Assembly (NCBI GenBank): GCA_031263095.1
Contig: JAISGI010000019.1
Span: forward strand, 1-55,832
From: Rickettsiales bacterium
GTDB lineage: Bacteria; Pseudomonadota; Alphaproteobacteria; Rs-D84; CACZYB01
Length of the DNA stretch: 55,832 bases
Direction of reading: 5' to 3'
Shown here: positions 23,410-31,911 of the stretch, piece by piece
Numbering within the stretch: the first letter of the stretch is position 1
Layout: each line of letters begins with the position of its first letter
Program-made: the position numbers and the translations under genes
The notes under the pieces: generated by a model
What the model was told of the DNA's origin: nothing
Databases searched by the model: none
Seen by the model: the letters and a program-made list of their open reading frames with translations, nothing else

Positions 23410-23439
23410 AAAATACCCCCCCCCGTCGGTTTTTGTCAA
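23410..23439 (-). promoter_or_regulatory. G9-tract promoter (possibly phase-variable)
   Basis: TTGACA (23439-23434), 18-bp spacer containing nine G (23424-23416) directly against TATTTT (23415-23410), 7 nt to ATG 23402. Architecture identical to 5478-5507, with differences only in the non-G spacer half and the 7-nt leader. Confidence 0.78.
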
Positions 23440-23462
23440 GCGAAAAAAATGGTAAAAACCCC

Positions 23463-23491
23463 TTGCTTTTTCCGCCCCTCTTGGCTAGAAT
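23463..23491 (+). promoter_or_regulatory. gyrA promoter
   Basis: TTGCTT (23463-23468), 17-bp spacer, TAGAAT (23486-23491), followed by a short leader with AAAGGAG before GTG 23516. Confidence 0.65.
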
Positions 23492-23515
23492 TCCCCTATT
23501 AAAAAGGAGAAAATC

Positions 23516-26260
23516 GTGAGCGACCTGTTCGATACCAAGCAGCCCGAAACGCCGCCCCAGGGCGTCAAGCTCGCCCCTATTGTGCACGAGATGAGGACAA
23601 GCTATCTCGACTACGCGATGAGCGTGATAATAAGCCGCGCCCTCCCCGACGTAAGGGACGGCCTTAAACCCGTCCACCGCAGGATAATATATGCGATGAA
23701 GGAGAACGGGTTCGAGTACGGCAAGCCGTTTAGGAAATCCGCCCGCGTCGTCGGCGATGTCATGGGTAAATACCACCCGCACGGCGACGCCGCCATATAC
23801 GACGCTATGGTCAGGATGAGCCAGGATTTCTCCATGGGCCTGACTCTAATCGACGGCCAAGGAAACTTCGGCTCGATGGACGGCGACTCCGCCGCGGCCA
23901 TGAGGTACACCGAGGCTCGCATGAGCAAATCCGCCGCCTACCTCGTCGAAGACCTTGACAAGGATACTGTCGAGTGGCGCCCGAACTACGACGAGAGCAC
24001 CAAGGAGCCCGAGGTCCTGCCCGCCCGCTTCCCCAACCTGCTTGTCAACGGAACCCAGGGCATAGCGGTCGGCATGGCCACCAATATCCCGACCCATAAT
24101 CTTGGCGAGGTAATCGACGCCACAATCGCGCTTGTTGAAAACCCGGATATTGGCATAGACGAGCTGATAAAGATTATGCCCGCGCCCGACTTTCCCACCG
24201 GCGGAATAATATTGGGCCTCTCCGGAAGCTACTCGGCATACACGACCGGCCGCGGCAGCGTGATAATCCGTGCGAAAACCCACTTCGAGGAAGTCCGCGC
24301 CAAAACCGCGATAATCGTCGACGAAATCCCCTACCAGGTCAATAAAAAGGTGATGATAGAGAAAATCGCCGAACTGGTCAAAGATAAAAAGATAGAGGGC
24401 ATATCCGACGTCCGCGATGAATCAAGCCGCGAGGGCGTCCGCGTCGTGGTCGAGCTTAAAAAGGACGCCATCCCCGACGTAATCCTGAACCAGCTCTTCA
24501 AGTTCAGCCAGCTTCAGTCGAGCTTCGGAATAAACATGCTCGCCATCGACCGCGGCCGCCCGGGTCTGATGACCCTGAAACAGGTTCTGGCAAGCTTCGT
24601 CGAGTTCCGCGAGGACGTGATAAGGCGCCGCACAAACTTCGAGCTTGGCAAAAGCCGCGCCAAGGCGCATATCCTCGTCGGCCTGTCGATTGCGGTTGCG
24701 AATTTGGACGAGGTGATAAGCCTGATAAGGAACTCCTCCGACCCCAACGACGCCAAGGACAAACTAATGGCGCGCGCCTGGCCCGCCGCCGACCTGCGCC
24801 CGCTTATCGAGCTTGTCGACGACCCCGACAGCCATATCGCCGACGATAATACCTGCGTGCTTACGGAGACCCAAGCCAAGGCTATCTTGGAGCTGAAACT
24901 TCACCGCTTGACAGGGCTCGAGCAGGACAAGCTCGCCGATGAGATAAAGCAGACCGGCAAGGATATAGAGGAACTGCTCTCAATTCTCCTCAATCGCTCG
25001 AAACTCATGGGCATATTGAAGAGCGAGCTGCTGGAAATAAAGGAGAAATTCGCCGTCGCAAGAAAAACCGAAATCGTGCCAAGCGAATTCGAAACCGACC
25101 TCGAGGATTTGATTGCGAAAGAGGACATGGCAATCACGCTTACCAACACCGGCTATATAAAACGCGTCGCCCTCTCCGTCTATCGCGCCCAGAACCGCGG
25201 CGGCAAGGGACGCAAAGGCATGGAAACGCGCGAGGAGGATTACGTAACCAAGGTCTTCGTCGCCAACACCCACACGCCGCTGATTTTCTTCTCCAACCGC
25301 GGCATAGCCTACCAGCTCAAGGTCTATAGACTGCCGCTCGGCACACCGACAAGCCTTGGCCGCGCGCTGATAAACATGCTCCCGCTTCAGCAGGGCGAGA
25401 CGATTTCCACCATCATGCCTCTGCCCGAAGACGAGGGCGAATGGGACAACCTAAGCGTCATGTTCGCCACCAAAAAGGGTACGGTAAGACGCAACAAATT
25501 GTCCGACTTCATAGGCATACACAAGAACGGCAAAATCGCCATGAAGTTCGAGGACGAGGGCGATAGCTTGGTAAGCGTCATGTCCTGCGACGACAGCGAG
25601 GACGTGTTCCTAGCCTTGAAAAACGGTCGCTGCATAAGGTTCCCCGTATCCGAAGTCCGCGTCTTCCAAAGCCGCGCCTCGACCGGTATCCGCGGGGTCA
25701 AGCTCGAGGACGGCGACGAGGTGATTTCCATGAGCATAATCGCCCACACAAACGCCGACGCCGACACACGCGCCTCGTACATAAAGCAGTCGCGCGCTCT
25801 CCGGCGCGAGGACGACCTGCCCGAGGCCGAAGAAAAATCGGACGAAGAGACGACAGCGACCCGCACGCTTTCAGACGAAGAGTTCGCGAAACTCGCCACC
25901 GCCGAACAGTTCATACTGACGATAACCGAGTCCGGCTTCGGCAAACGCACGTCCAGCTACGAATACCGCACCACCCACCGCGGCGGCTCCGGCATCGCTA
26001 ATATAAAGCTGGCAAGCAAAGGCAAAGTCGTGGTCTCAAGCTTCCCGGTCGAGCCCGGCGCCAATATCTTGATGGTCACCGACGGCGGCAAGATGATACG
26101 CCTAGGCATAGACTCGATTCGCATAGCCGGCCGCCAGACCCAGGGCGTAACCTTGTTCAAGACCGCGGACGACGAACGCGTCGTCGCCACAGCGATTGCC
26201 GAGGCCGACGATGAGGGCGAACCCGCGACCCAAGATAACGCCGCGCCGCAGGAGGTCTAA
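23516..26260 (+). CDS. gyrA: DNA gyrase subunit A
   Basis: Type II topoisomerase subunit that breaks and rejoins DNA during negative supercoiling. At 914 aa it starts at GTG with an AAAGGAG ribosome-binding site. The catalytic Tyr is in [10 protein letters not shown] (Tyr131). The C-terminal domain carries a GyrA-box-like QNRGGKG, which favours GyrA over ParC. The quinolone-resistance region reads [12 protein letters not shown]: the residue matching E. coli Ser83 is Ala92, while Asp87 is conserved as Asp96. tatB starts directly after the stop. Confidence 0.96.
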   Translation: MSDLFDTKQPETPPQGVKLAPIVHEMRTSYLDYAMSVIISRALPDVRDGLKPVHRRIIYAMKENGFEYGKPFRKSARVVGDVMGKYHPHGDAAIYDAMVRMSQDFSMGLTLIDGQGNFGSMDGDSAAAMRYTEARMSKSAAYLVEDLDKDTVEWRPNYDESTKEPEVLPARFPNLLVNGTQGIAVGMATNIPTHNLGEVIDATIALVENPDIGIDELIKIMPAPDFPTGGIILGLSGSYSAYTTGRGSVIIRAKTHFEEVRAKTAIIVDEIPYQVNKKVMIEKIAELVKDKKIEGISDVRDESSREGVRVVVELKKDAIPDVILNQLFKFSQLQSSFGINMLAIDRGRPGLMTLKQVLASFVEFREDVIRRRTNFELGKSRAKAHILVGLSIAVANLDEVISLIRNSSDPNDAKDKLMARAWPAADLRPLIELVDDPDSHIADDNTCVLTETQAKAILELKLHRLTGLEQDKLADEIKQTGKDIEELLSILLNRSKLMGILKSELLEIKEKFAVARKTEIVPSEFETDLEDLIAKEDMAITLTNTGYIKRVALSVYRAQNRGGKGRKGMETREEDYVTKVFVANTHTPLIFFSNRGIAYQLKVYRLPLGTPTSLGRALINMLPLQQGETISTIMPLPEDEGEWDNLSVMFATKKGTVRRNKLSDFIGIHKNGKIAMKFEDEGDSLVSVMSCDDSEDVFLALKNGRCIRFPVSEVRVFQSRASTGIRGVKLEDGDEVISMSIIAHTNADADTRASYIKQSRALRREDDLPEAEEKSDEETTATRTLSDEEFAKLATAEQFILTITESGFGKRTSSYEYRTTHRGGSGIANIKLASKGKVVVSSFPVEPGANILMVTDGGKMIRLGIDSIRIAGRQTQGVTLFKTADDERVVATAIAEADDEGEPATQDNAAPQEV

Positions 26261-26581
26261 GTGTTCGGGATTTCTTTCGACGAACTGCTGGTAATAGTCC
26301 TAATCGCCGCAGTGCTGATACGACCAAAGGACGTGCCCGCAATCGCGCGCTTTTTGGCCCGCATAGCCAAATGGACGAAACGCACGGCGGCCAAATTCTC
26401 GGCATACATAGAGGACGCCGCAGGCGAGCAGGACGAACCGCGCGAAACCTTCCACCAGCAAATCGAACGCATGCGCGGCGAAATGCGCCTCGACCCCCGG
26501 CTCGACCTGTACGGCGAGATAAAGGACAAAAAGACGCCGACCCTCAATATCGACGCCAAAAAGAAGAAAAATAAAAGATAA
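26261..26581 (+). CDS. tatB: Sec-independent translocase subunit TatB
   Basis: A 106-aa TatA/TatB-family protein. A short N-terminal membrane helix (ISFDELLVIVLIAAVLIRPKD) with the conserved Glu8 is followed by the VPAIARFLARI amphipathic helix and a long charged tail ending in KKKKNKR. The F-x-E-L start and length favour TatB over TatA. It starts at GTG right after the gyrA stop, with AGGAGG inside the gyrA end. tatC lies 1.9 kb downstream, separated by two minus-strand genes; no tatA is seen. Confidence 0.85.
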   Translation: MFGISFDELLVIVLIAAVLIRPKDVPAIARFLARIAKWTKRTAAKFSAYIEDAAGEQDEPRETFHQQIERMRGEMRLDPRLDLYGEIKDKKTPTLNIDAKKKKNKR

Positions 26582-26587
26582 GAAGCG

Positions 26588-26618
26588 AAAAAAGGCCAGG
26601 GTTTCCCCGGCCTTTTTT
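26588..26618. terminator. Bidirectional terminator after tatB
   Basis: AAAAAAGGCC (26588-26597) pairs perfectly with GGCCTTTTTT (26609-26618). Confidence 0.93.
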
Positions 26619-26629
26619 CTCCTATTTCC

Positions 26630-26662
26630 CAATCGAAAAAGAGCGAAGCTATTTTTCGATTG
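26630..26662. repeat. Dispersed hairpin repeat, copy 2
   Basis: CAATCGAAAAA (26630-26640) and TTTTTCGATTG (26652-26662) around an 11-nt loop with GCGAAGC. Its right arm encodes the last residues and stop codon of the HNH gene. Confidence 0.88.
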
Positions 26663-27041
26663 AGTGAAGCTCTTCCGCCCTGCACTGCCACATATAGTCC
26701 ATGTGAACCTTGACATCTTCGACGGTGAAGCCCCAGTCGTTCAAACGCTCGCTCGCCTCAAGCGCCTCTATCGACATCTGGATTAAAGTAAAAGGAGCCT
26801 TGACGCCGTGCTCCTTCCAACTGTCCCGCAAATTCGCAAGCTCTTGCGAGGTCGTCCTCTGCCCCGTGTTTCCGTGGGCCTGGTCGCAGTAATAGTGCGC
26901 GAACAAAGTGCTCGTCCCACCCTTTGACTTGGGGATTGGAAAATGGTCGTGCGTCGCCCACTCAAGCTTGTAGATTGGAAGACCGCAACAATGGCAGAAG
27001 AGCTTGTTCGCTTTAAGTATCTCTTTTTCTATCCGCCTCAT
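26649..27041 (-). CDS. HNH-endonuclease-like protein
   Basis: A 130-aa protein with a zinc-ribbon HNH layout: CHCC near residue 16, then the nuclease-like motif WATHDHFPIPKSKGGTSTLF with Asp-His, and a later YYCDQAHGNTGQ. Only part of the usual second Cys pair is present, so the metal site is variant. HNH proteins cut or nick DNA, but a non-nuclease zinc-binding role is possible. The C-terminal Ser-Ile-Glu-Lys and stop codon are provided by a dispersed hairpin repeat, which implies that the repeat landed in or extended this gene. Confidence 0.75.
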   Translation of the reverse strand: MRRIEKEILKANKLFCHCCGLPIYKLEWATHDHFPIPKSKGGTSTLFAHYYCDQAHGNTGQRTTSQELANLRDSWKEHGVKAPFTLIQMSIEALEASERLNDWGFTVEDVKVHMDYMWQCRAEELHSIEK

Positions 27042-27062
27042 CCGCGATTTCCCTTGGATTTT

Positions 27063-28385
27063 TTAGTAGCGTTTCACTCCGAACGCGCCGCGTATATCCG
27101 TGCCCGTCCCCGCGTGCGAATACTGGAACCGGCCAAGCGCCTCGTACGCCGCACCGCTGCCGTTCACGACCGAGTTCGCCTTGAGCCCGTAATAAGTCGC
27201 GTCGAACGTCCCCTTCCCGCCGGCAAAGTTGTCGAAACCGGAAACAGCGCCCGAAACCTCGACCGCGTTATTCGTCTTGAACACCATGCCAAGCCCGCCG
27301 AACGCAAGCGCAAGCGTGTCGTCCTTGCGCGACTTCGGGTTGAGAGTCAAGACCGCGCTGCCCGACAGGTCGGCCGCGCGCACGAAACTGGTGCTCTCGT
27401 CGGCAAAGCCAAGCGCGGAAACTTTCTGCGTAATCCCGCCGACCGCCTTGCCGGTAAAGGTGTACGAGGCCTGGTTCATGCCGACGAAATTGTTCGTTAT
27501 CTGGCGCGCCGCGTCGCCCTTGACATAGCCGTCATAGGCAATCGCGCCGCCGTCCTTGAACGCGGACAAACCGTTCAGGGCATAAAGCCGCTTGCCCCAG
27601 TCGATTAGCGCGAACTTTAGCTGGTCGTCGCTTACCGCCGCCTTTGTGTCCAATTCGGCAAGGAACTGCGCCCTCGAGGCGTCGGGGTCTGTCATTTTTG
27701 CGAACAGAGGCCACACATCGGTAATAATCTTCGCCGCTCCGTTGGAGCCAAGGAACGCGGCCAGTCCGCCACTCGCACCGCTAGGGTTGCTCATATAGGC
27801 GTTCACGGCGGCAACCACCGCGGCATAGTCCCCTCCCGCAGTCATCGTCCCGACTGCGGTTTTGAGCGCCGCAAGGTTGGCATTTATCCAAGCAATCTTG
27901 TCGGCGGGTATCGCGGTGGCAAGCTCGAGCATCTTGTAATCCTTGGCCCCGTCGTTATAGTTCTTGCTCCACACGTTGAGCGAGGTATAGCCGAATTCGC
28001 TCTCCGACTGCAGCCCGGCATTCCCAATAACGCGATTGAGCACGATTTTATCCACAAGCAGATTGCTCGAGATAAGCTTGCCCTGCGCGTCTATGACCTC
28101 GCTTGCGAAAGGCTCGGAAAACTTGGTTTTGATTGAGGAAAGCCCGGTCGTGACCTGCGCTTTGTCTTGAAGCCCGGAAAACGCGGACAAAGGCGAGGAA
28201 ACCGCCTCGCCGACGAACTTATGTGTATCGCGCGTCTCGTCTATCGGAATCCGCTTCGACGCACGCTGACCCTCGGACGGCGAGGAATGCCCGCCGCTTG
28301 GCGCAATGCCCGTCGAGCCGCCGTCGCTCGCACACCCGGCCAAAAATGCCGCAATCGCCAAACCACTGATTGAATATCTGTTCAT
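27063..28385 (-). CDS. Surface lipoprotein with TbpB-like C-terminal barrel
   Basis: A 440-aa lipoprotein. The signal peptide ends in the lipobox LAGC (Cys18). A Ser/Gly/Pro-rich linker and a helical middle region (ANLAALKTAVGTM, VNAYMSNPSG) follow. The last 150 residues are strand-rich and end with KGTFDATYYGLKANSVVNGS, ALGRFQYSH and IRGAFGVKRY. This matches the small beta-barrel style of transferrin-binding-protein-B-like lipoproteins, where the ending IxGAFGxK is characteristic; ligand unknown. AAAGGAGGG ribosome-binding site. The promoter contains a G9 tract, which fits on/off variation of a surface antigen. Confidence 0.8.
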   Translation of the reverse strand: MNRYSISGLAIAAFLAGCASDGGSTGIAPSGGHSSPSEGQRASKRIPIDETRDTHKFVGEAVSSPLSAFSGLQDKAQVTTGLSSIKTKFSEPFASEVIDAQGKLISSNLLVDKIVLNRVIGNAGLQSESEFGYTSLNVWSKNYNDGAKDYKMLELATAIPADKIAWINANLAALKTAVGTMTAGGDYAAVVAAVNAYMSNPSGASGGLAAFLGSNGAAKIITDVWPLFAKMTDPDASRAQFLAELDTKAAVSDDQLKFALIDWGKRLYALNGLSAFKDGGAIAYDGYVKGDAARQITNNFVGMNQASYTFTGKAVGGITQKVSALGFADESTSFVRAADLSGSAVLTLNPKSRKDDTLALAFGGLGMVFKTNNAVEVSGAVSGFDNFAGGKGTFDATYYGLKANSVVNGSGAAYEALGRFQYSHAGTGTDIRGAFGVKRY

Positions 28386-28422
28386 CTTCTTCCCTCCTTT
28401 TATATCGAAAATTCCCTATTTT

Positions 28423-28453
28423 ATAGTACCCACCTTACCCCCCCCCGTGTCAA
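28423..28453 (-). promoter_or_regulatory. Lipoprotein promoter with G9 tract
   Basis: TTGACA (28453-28448), 19-bp spacer containing nine G (28446-28438), TACTAT (28428-28423). Spacing is suboptimal at nine G; loss of one or two would give 18 or 17 bp. Confidence 0.6.
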
Positions 28454-28466
28454 AGTCAAGTAAAAA

Positions 28467-28495
28467 TTGACTTTGCGCACGGCATGCGCTATACT
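28467..28495 (+). promoter_or_regulatory. tatC promoter (leaderless)
   Basis: TTGACT (28467-28472), 17-bp spacer, TATACT (28490-28495), 6 nt to ATG 28502; no Shine-Dalgarno. Divergent from the lipoprotein promoter 14 bp away. Confidence 0.8.
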
Positions 28496-28501
28496 CGCGC
28501 C

Positions 28502-29248
28502 ATGAAGCAAAAAGAAACACTTGCGCAATTGCCCCTGTTCGACCACTTCTCCGAGCTCCGCTCACGCGTAATCGGCTGCGCCGTGTTTTTTGCAATAGCG
28601 TTCGTGCTGTTCTATACGATGAGGGCGGATATATACGACTTCATGACGGCCCCTCTCGCCAAGGCATTGAAGGATAACGGCCTGCCCCCGGCGCTGATTT
28701 ATACGCGCCTGACCGAAGCTTTCACCTCGAGCCTCTCGCTCGTGCTCAAAACAGCCCTGCTTGCAAGCATGCCGTACTTCGCGGCCCAAGCCTGGCTCTA
28801 CGTCGCGCCCGGTTTGTATAGGGACGAGAGACGCGCCGCCGCGCCCTATGTGATTGCCGCGCCGATACTCTTCACGCTCGGCATGGCGTTCGCCTATACG
28901 CTTGTTCTGCCCATGGCGTTCAAGTTTTTGACAAGCTTCATAGATAATTCCGCGGTCGAGACGCCCCTCGTCTTGCAGGCAAAAATAGGGGAATACGTCG
29001 CGCTCGCCTCCTCGATGCTCTTCGCATTCGGAGTATGCTTCCTGACGCCGCTGATATTGGTCTTCACGGTCAGGGCCGGAGTAGTTTCGTGCGAAACTCT
29101 GCGCCGCGGCCGCAAATATTGGATTGTCGCCGCGTTCGTAATCGCGGCAGTCCTTACCCCTCCCGACGTCGCAAGCCAAGTTTTATTGGCGATCCCCTTG
29201 ATACTTATGTACGAGGTCGCGATATTGCTTACACGGCGTCCAAAATAG
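28502..29248 (+). CDS. tatC: Sec-independent translocase subunit TatC
   Basis: A 248-aa polytopic inner-membrane protein with six hydrophobic segments; the twin-arginine signal receptor. FDHFSELRSR at the N-terminus holds the conserved Glu of the signal-peptide site, and the periplasmic and transmembrane motifs PEAF-like TRLTEAFTSSL and FGVCFLTPLIL follow. The ATG at 28502 is used because upstream in-frame ATGs lie in the promoter. The 3' end overlaps waaA by 20 nt, convergent. Works with TatB (26261). Confidence 0.95.
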   Translation: MKQKETLAQLPLFDHFSELRSRVIGCAVFFAIAFVLFYTMRADIYDFMTAPLAKALKDNGLPPALIYTRLTEAFTSSLSLVLKTALLASMPYFAAQAWLYVAPGLYRDERRAAAPYVIAAPILFTLGMAFAYTLVLPMAFKFLTSFIDNSAVETPLVLQAKIGEYVALASSMLFAFGVCFLTPLILVFTVRAGVVSCETLRRGRKYWIVAAFVIAAVLTPPDVASQVLLAIPLILMYEVAILLTRRPK

Positions 29249-30506
29249 GTTCTAGTCTTTCCATAACCCTATCTAAAACTCCCGACTCCCTGTCCGCAAT
29301 CTTCTTTGCGCGCATGGCATAGCCCGCAAGCTCCTCCGGCTCGGAAAATAGGCGCGCCACATCGTTGCCAAGCTCGGTCTCGTCCTCGACCATGATTACC
29401 GCATCCTCGGCTTTCATGATGTCGTAGGTCTCGGCAAAAGACGACACGAACATACCCGAAAGCACCGCATCGCCAAGCTTCGCCGGCTCGAACGGATTGT
29501 GCCCGGCAAGGTTGGGAAGCAGCGAGCCGCCAACAAACGCCACCGGCGCAAGCTTGAAGAAAAGCCCAAGCTCGCCAAGCGTGTCCGCAATATATACCGC
29601 CGTCTCGGACGTGATTTTTTGACCCGTAGAGCGCACGGCGACACTGTACCCCCGCTCCTCGAACATCTTGGCAATCTCGACCCCGCGAGCGGGATGACGC
29701 GGCGCGATGATAAGGAGCGCATCCGGATGCGCCGCCCGCACCACACGGTGCGATATTTCAAGCAGGGCTTCCTCCCCTTCGTGCGTGCTCGCCGCGACCC
29801 AGGCCTTGCGCCCGCCGAGGGATTTTTCAAGCGCGCCAAGCACCTTTTCGTCATATTCCAAAGGAGGCACGCCGTACTTCAGGTTTCCGACGCACACGAC
29901 CACTTTCGCACCCATGCCGAGGAGCTTTTTCTTGTCCTCGTCCGACTTCGCGAATAGATAAATAAATGTCGATAAAAGCTTAGCCGATACGTTCCGATTC
30001 TTCATCCACCGACGATACGAGCGGTCAGAAATCCGACCGTTCAGAAGCACAAGCGGAACCCCCCGCCGCGCACTGGAGAGCATAAGGTTCGGCCAAAAAT
30101 CGCTGTCCACGAAGAACCCCGCCGACGGCTTCCAATAGTCGAGAAACCGCTTCACATACGCGCCCCTGTCCACAGGCAGGAATTGGTGTATCGCCCGCTT
30201 GTCCTTGAGCTTCTTGGACATAACCTCCGCGCCCGTAAGCGTCGTGGTCGTGACAAGGGCATACACGTCCTTGTACCGCGCAAGCACCCGCTCGACCACC
30301 GGGACGATAGAGTTCGCCTCCCCGACAGACGAGGCGTTAAACCAGAATATCCGCCCCTTGGGACGGATAACCGAAGCAACGCCGAACCTCTCCTCCATGC
30401 GCGGCGGGTCGGAGCTCTCAAGCCCGCGCCGACGGCGCAGCCACAACGCCGGCCGCACGAACGGTTTGGCAAGGAACATCAAAAGCCTATACAAGAATAA
30501 TTTCAT
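29229..30506 (-). CDS. waaA: 3-deoxy-D-manno-octulosonic acid transferase
   Basis: A 425-aa glycosyltransferase that adds Kdo to lipid A precursor at the inner membrane. N-terminal membrane-anchoring segment (LFLYRLLMFLAKPFVRPALW). The catalytic Glu63 is in WFNASSVGEANS. The Rossmann-type halves show VTTTTLTGAEV, FVDSDFWPNL, VAASTHEGEE and AFVGGSLLPNLAGHNPFEPA, all typical of WaaA/KdtA. GGAGAT ribosome-binding site. Its 3' end overlaps tatC. Confidence 0.96.
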   Translation of the reverse strand: MKLFLYRLLMFLAKPFVRPALWLRRRRGLESSDPPRMEERFGVASVIRPKGRIFWFNASSVGEANSIVPVVERVLARYKDVYALVTTTTLTGAEVMSKKLKDKRAIHQFLPVDRGAYVKRFLDYWKPSAGFFVDSDFWPNLMLSSARRGVPLVLLNGRISDRSYRRWMKNRNVSAKLLSTFIYLFAKSDEDKKKLLGMGAKVVVCVGNLKYGVPPLEYDEKVLGALEKSLGGRKAWVAASTHEGEEALLEISHRVVRAAHPDALLIIAPRHPARGVEIAKMFEERGYSVAVRSTGQKITSETAVYIADTLGELGLFFKLAPVAFVGGSLLPNLAGHNPFEPAKLGDAVLSGMFVSSFAETYDIMKAEDAVIMVEDETELGNDVARLFSEPEELAGYAMRAKKIADRESGVLDRVMERLEPILDAV

Positions 30507-30561
30507 TTTTATCTCCGCTTGGGAAAATTGTATTCAATCATATACGGATTTGGGATGTTTG

Positions 30562-30957
30562 TCAAGTTCGGGGTTTTCCCTGGATTTTTGCAATGGCCGA
30601 GGATATTCCGACCATCCTGTTTGCCGACAATGCGCTCGCAAGGCCAATCCGCTCGAAAACGTCCATCGCGTCCGCCGCCACGATTTCCGCGTCGGTCTTA
30701 TTGTCGAAAATCAGATATAGGATATAGAGAAGCCCACGCACAATCTTGGCGTCCGACTCGAACAAAAACCGCCGACGCCCGCCCTCCTCACGCGCGGAAA
30801 TCCACACCGACGAAGCACAGCCGACGACACGGTTTTCCTCGGTTTTAAGCTCGGCGGGAAACGACGGCAACGCTTGGCCAAGCTCGGCCAGATACGCAAA
30901 CTTCTCGTCCCAATCCGGAAGTGCCGCGAACCCGTCGTATAGCTCTTGCAAAGTCAT
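30562..30957 (-). CDS. sufE: Cysteine desulfuration protein SufE
   Basis: A 131-aa sulfur acceptor that takes persulfide from SufS for Fe-S cluster assembly. The active Cys is in RVVGCASSVW (Cys47), preceded by the typical LQELYDGFAALPDWDEKFAYL helix region. The start is ATG 30957; an earlier in-frame ATG overlaps the -10 box. It has no Shine-Dalgarno and sits 7 nt after its -10, so it is leaderless. It shares a symmetrical bidirectional promoter with lpxK. Confidence 0.93.
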   Translation of the reverse strand: MTLQELYDGFAALPDWDEKFAYLAELGQALPSFPAELKTEENRVVGCASSVWISAREEGGRRRFLFESDAKIVRGLLYILYLIFDNKTDAEIVAADAMDVFERIGLASALSANRMVGISSAIAKIQGKPRT

Positions 30958-30974
30958 GCATGACATTATATAAT
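30946..30974 (+). promoter_or_regulatory. lpxK promoter, half of a symmetrical bidirectional promoter
   Basis: TTGCAA (30946-30951, inside sufE), 17-bp spacer, TATAAT (30969-30974), 7 nt to ATG 30982. Confidence 0.88.
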
Positions 30975-30993
30975 AGCACACATGTTATTTCAA
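30965..30993 (-). promoter_or_regulatory. sufE promoter, other half of the bidirectional promoter
   Basis: TTGAAA (30993-30988, inside lpxK), 17-bp spacer, TATAAT (30970-30965), 7 nt to ATG 30957. Its -10 shares two bases with the lpxK -10 in the palindrome ATTATATAAT. Confidence 0.88.
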
Positions 30994-31911
30994 CAACCAA
31001 AGTTTTGGCAAAGAAAGGGGATAATCGCCCTCGTCCTCTTCCCTCTCTCGCTGCTATACAGATTCGCCGCAGCGGTAAAACGCATGCGCGCAAGCCCGTA
31101 CAGGGCGAAAATCCCGGTCGTGTGCATAGGGAACATAAGCATAGGCGGCACAGGCAAAACCCCGATTGTCGAGGCTGTCGCAAGGTTCTATATCAAGAAA
31201 CGCGCCCGCGTCGCCATCCTCTCCCGCGGCTACGGCGGAAGCGCTAAAGGCCCGCTAATCGTCAGGCCCGGCAAACACACGGCCGCAATGGTCGGGGACG
31301 AGCCGCTTATGCTCGCCACCGCCCTGCCCCGCGCGAAAGTTGTGATATGCGCCGACCGCGCCGCCTCCGCAAAGTTGATAGAGAACCGCGCGGATGTGAT
31401 TGTAATGGACGACGGACTCCAAAATTTTACCCTCGCCAAGACTTGCCAAGTCTGCGTTGTGCGCGGCCTCGGCAACGGTCTCACTCTGCCCGCCGGCCCT
31501 CTGCGCGAGCCCGCTTCTGCGCTGAAAAAAATGGACGCCATAATCGCGCCCGAGGGAATGAAATTCAAGGGCGCACACGTCTTCCATTCACGGACAAGGT
31601 TTGTCAAAAGGCCGAAACACGCCAGCAGCGCGATGGCCGGCATAGGCGACCCGCAAAGGTTTTTCAGCCATGTCGAGAGCGTCGCACGCACGAAGTTGAC
31701 GCACGCTTTTGCTTTCCCCGACCACCATTTTTATACCGACACAGAGCTTGAGGCCGTCGCAAAATTCGCGCCCGTCTATACCACGTCCAAGGACTTTGTG
31801 AAAATCCCCGACCGGCTGAAAAAATATTTTATAGAGGTGAAAATCAAAGCTGAAGTTGACGACGAATTTTTTCGAATTCTGCCCAAGTTAAATCGAGCGC
31901 GGCCGCGTTAG
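30982..31911 (+). CDS. lpxK: Tetraacyldisaccharide 4'-kinase
   Basis: A 309-aa inner-membrane-associated kinase that phosphorylates the lipid A precursor disaccharide. N-terminal membrane helix IIALVLFPLSLLYRFAAAV. Walker A is in NISIGGTGKTPIVEA (about 51-65). The LpxK motif SRGYGG is near residue 80 and VIVMDDGLQN near 135. DHHFYTDTEL is the family's C-terminal motif. Leaderless start; the last 68 nt overlap the end of alr on the other strand. Confidence 0.95.
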   Translation: MLFQQPKFWQRKGIIALVLFPLSLLYRFAAAVKRMRASPYRAKIPVVCIGNISIGGTGKTPIVEAVARFYIKKRARVAILSRGYGGSAKGPLIVRPGKHTAAMVGDEPLMLATALPRAKVVICADRAASAKLIENRADVIVMDDGLQNFTLAKTCQVCVVRGLGNGLTLPAGPLREPASALKKMDAIIAPEGMKFKGAHVFHSRTRFVKRPKHASSAMAGIGDPQRFFSHVESVARTKLTHAFAFPDHHFYTDTELEAVAKFAPVYTTSKDFVKIPDRLKKYFIEVKIKAEVDDEFFRILPKLNRARPR

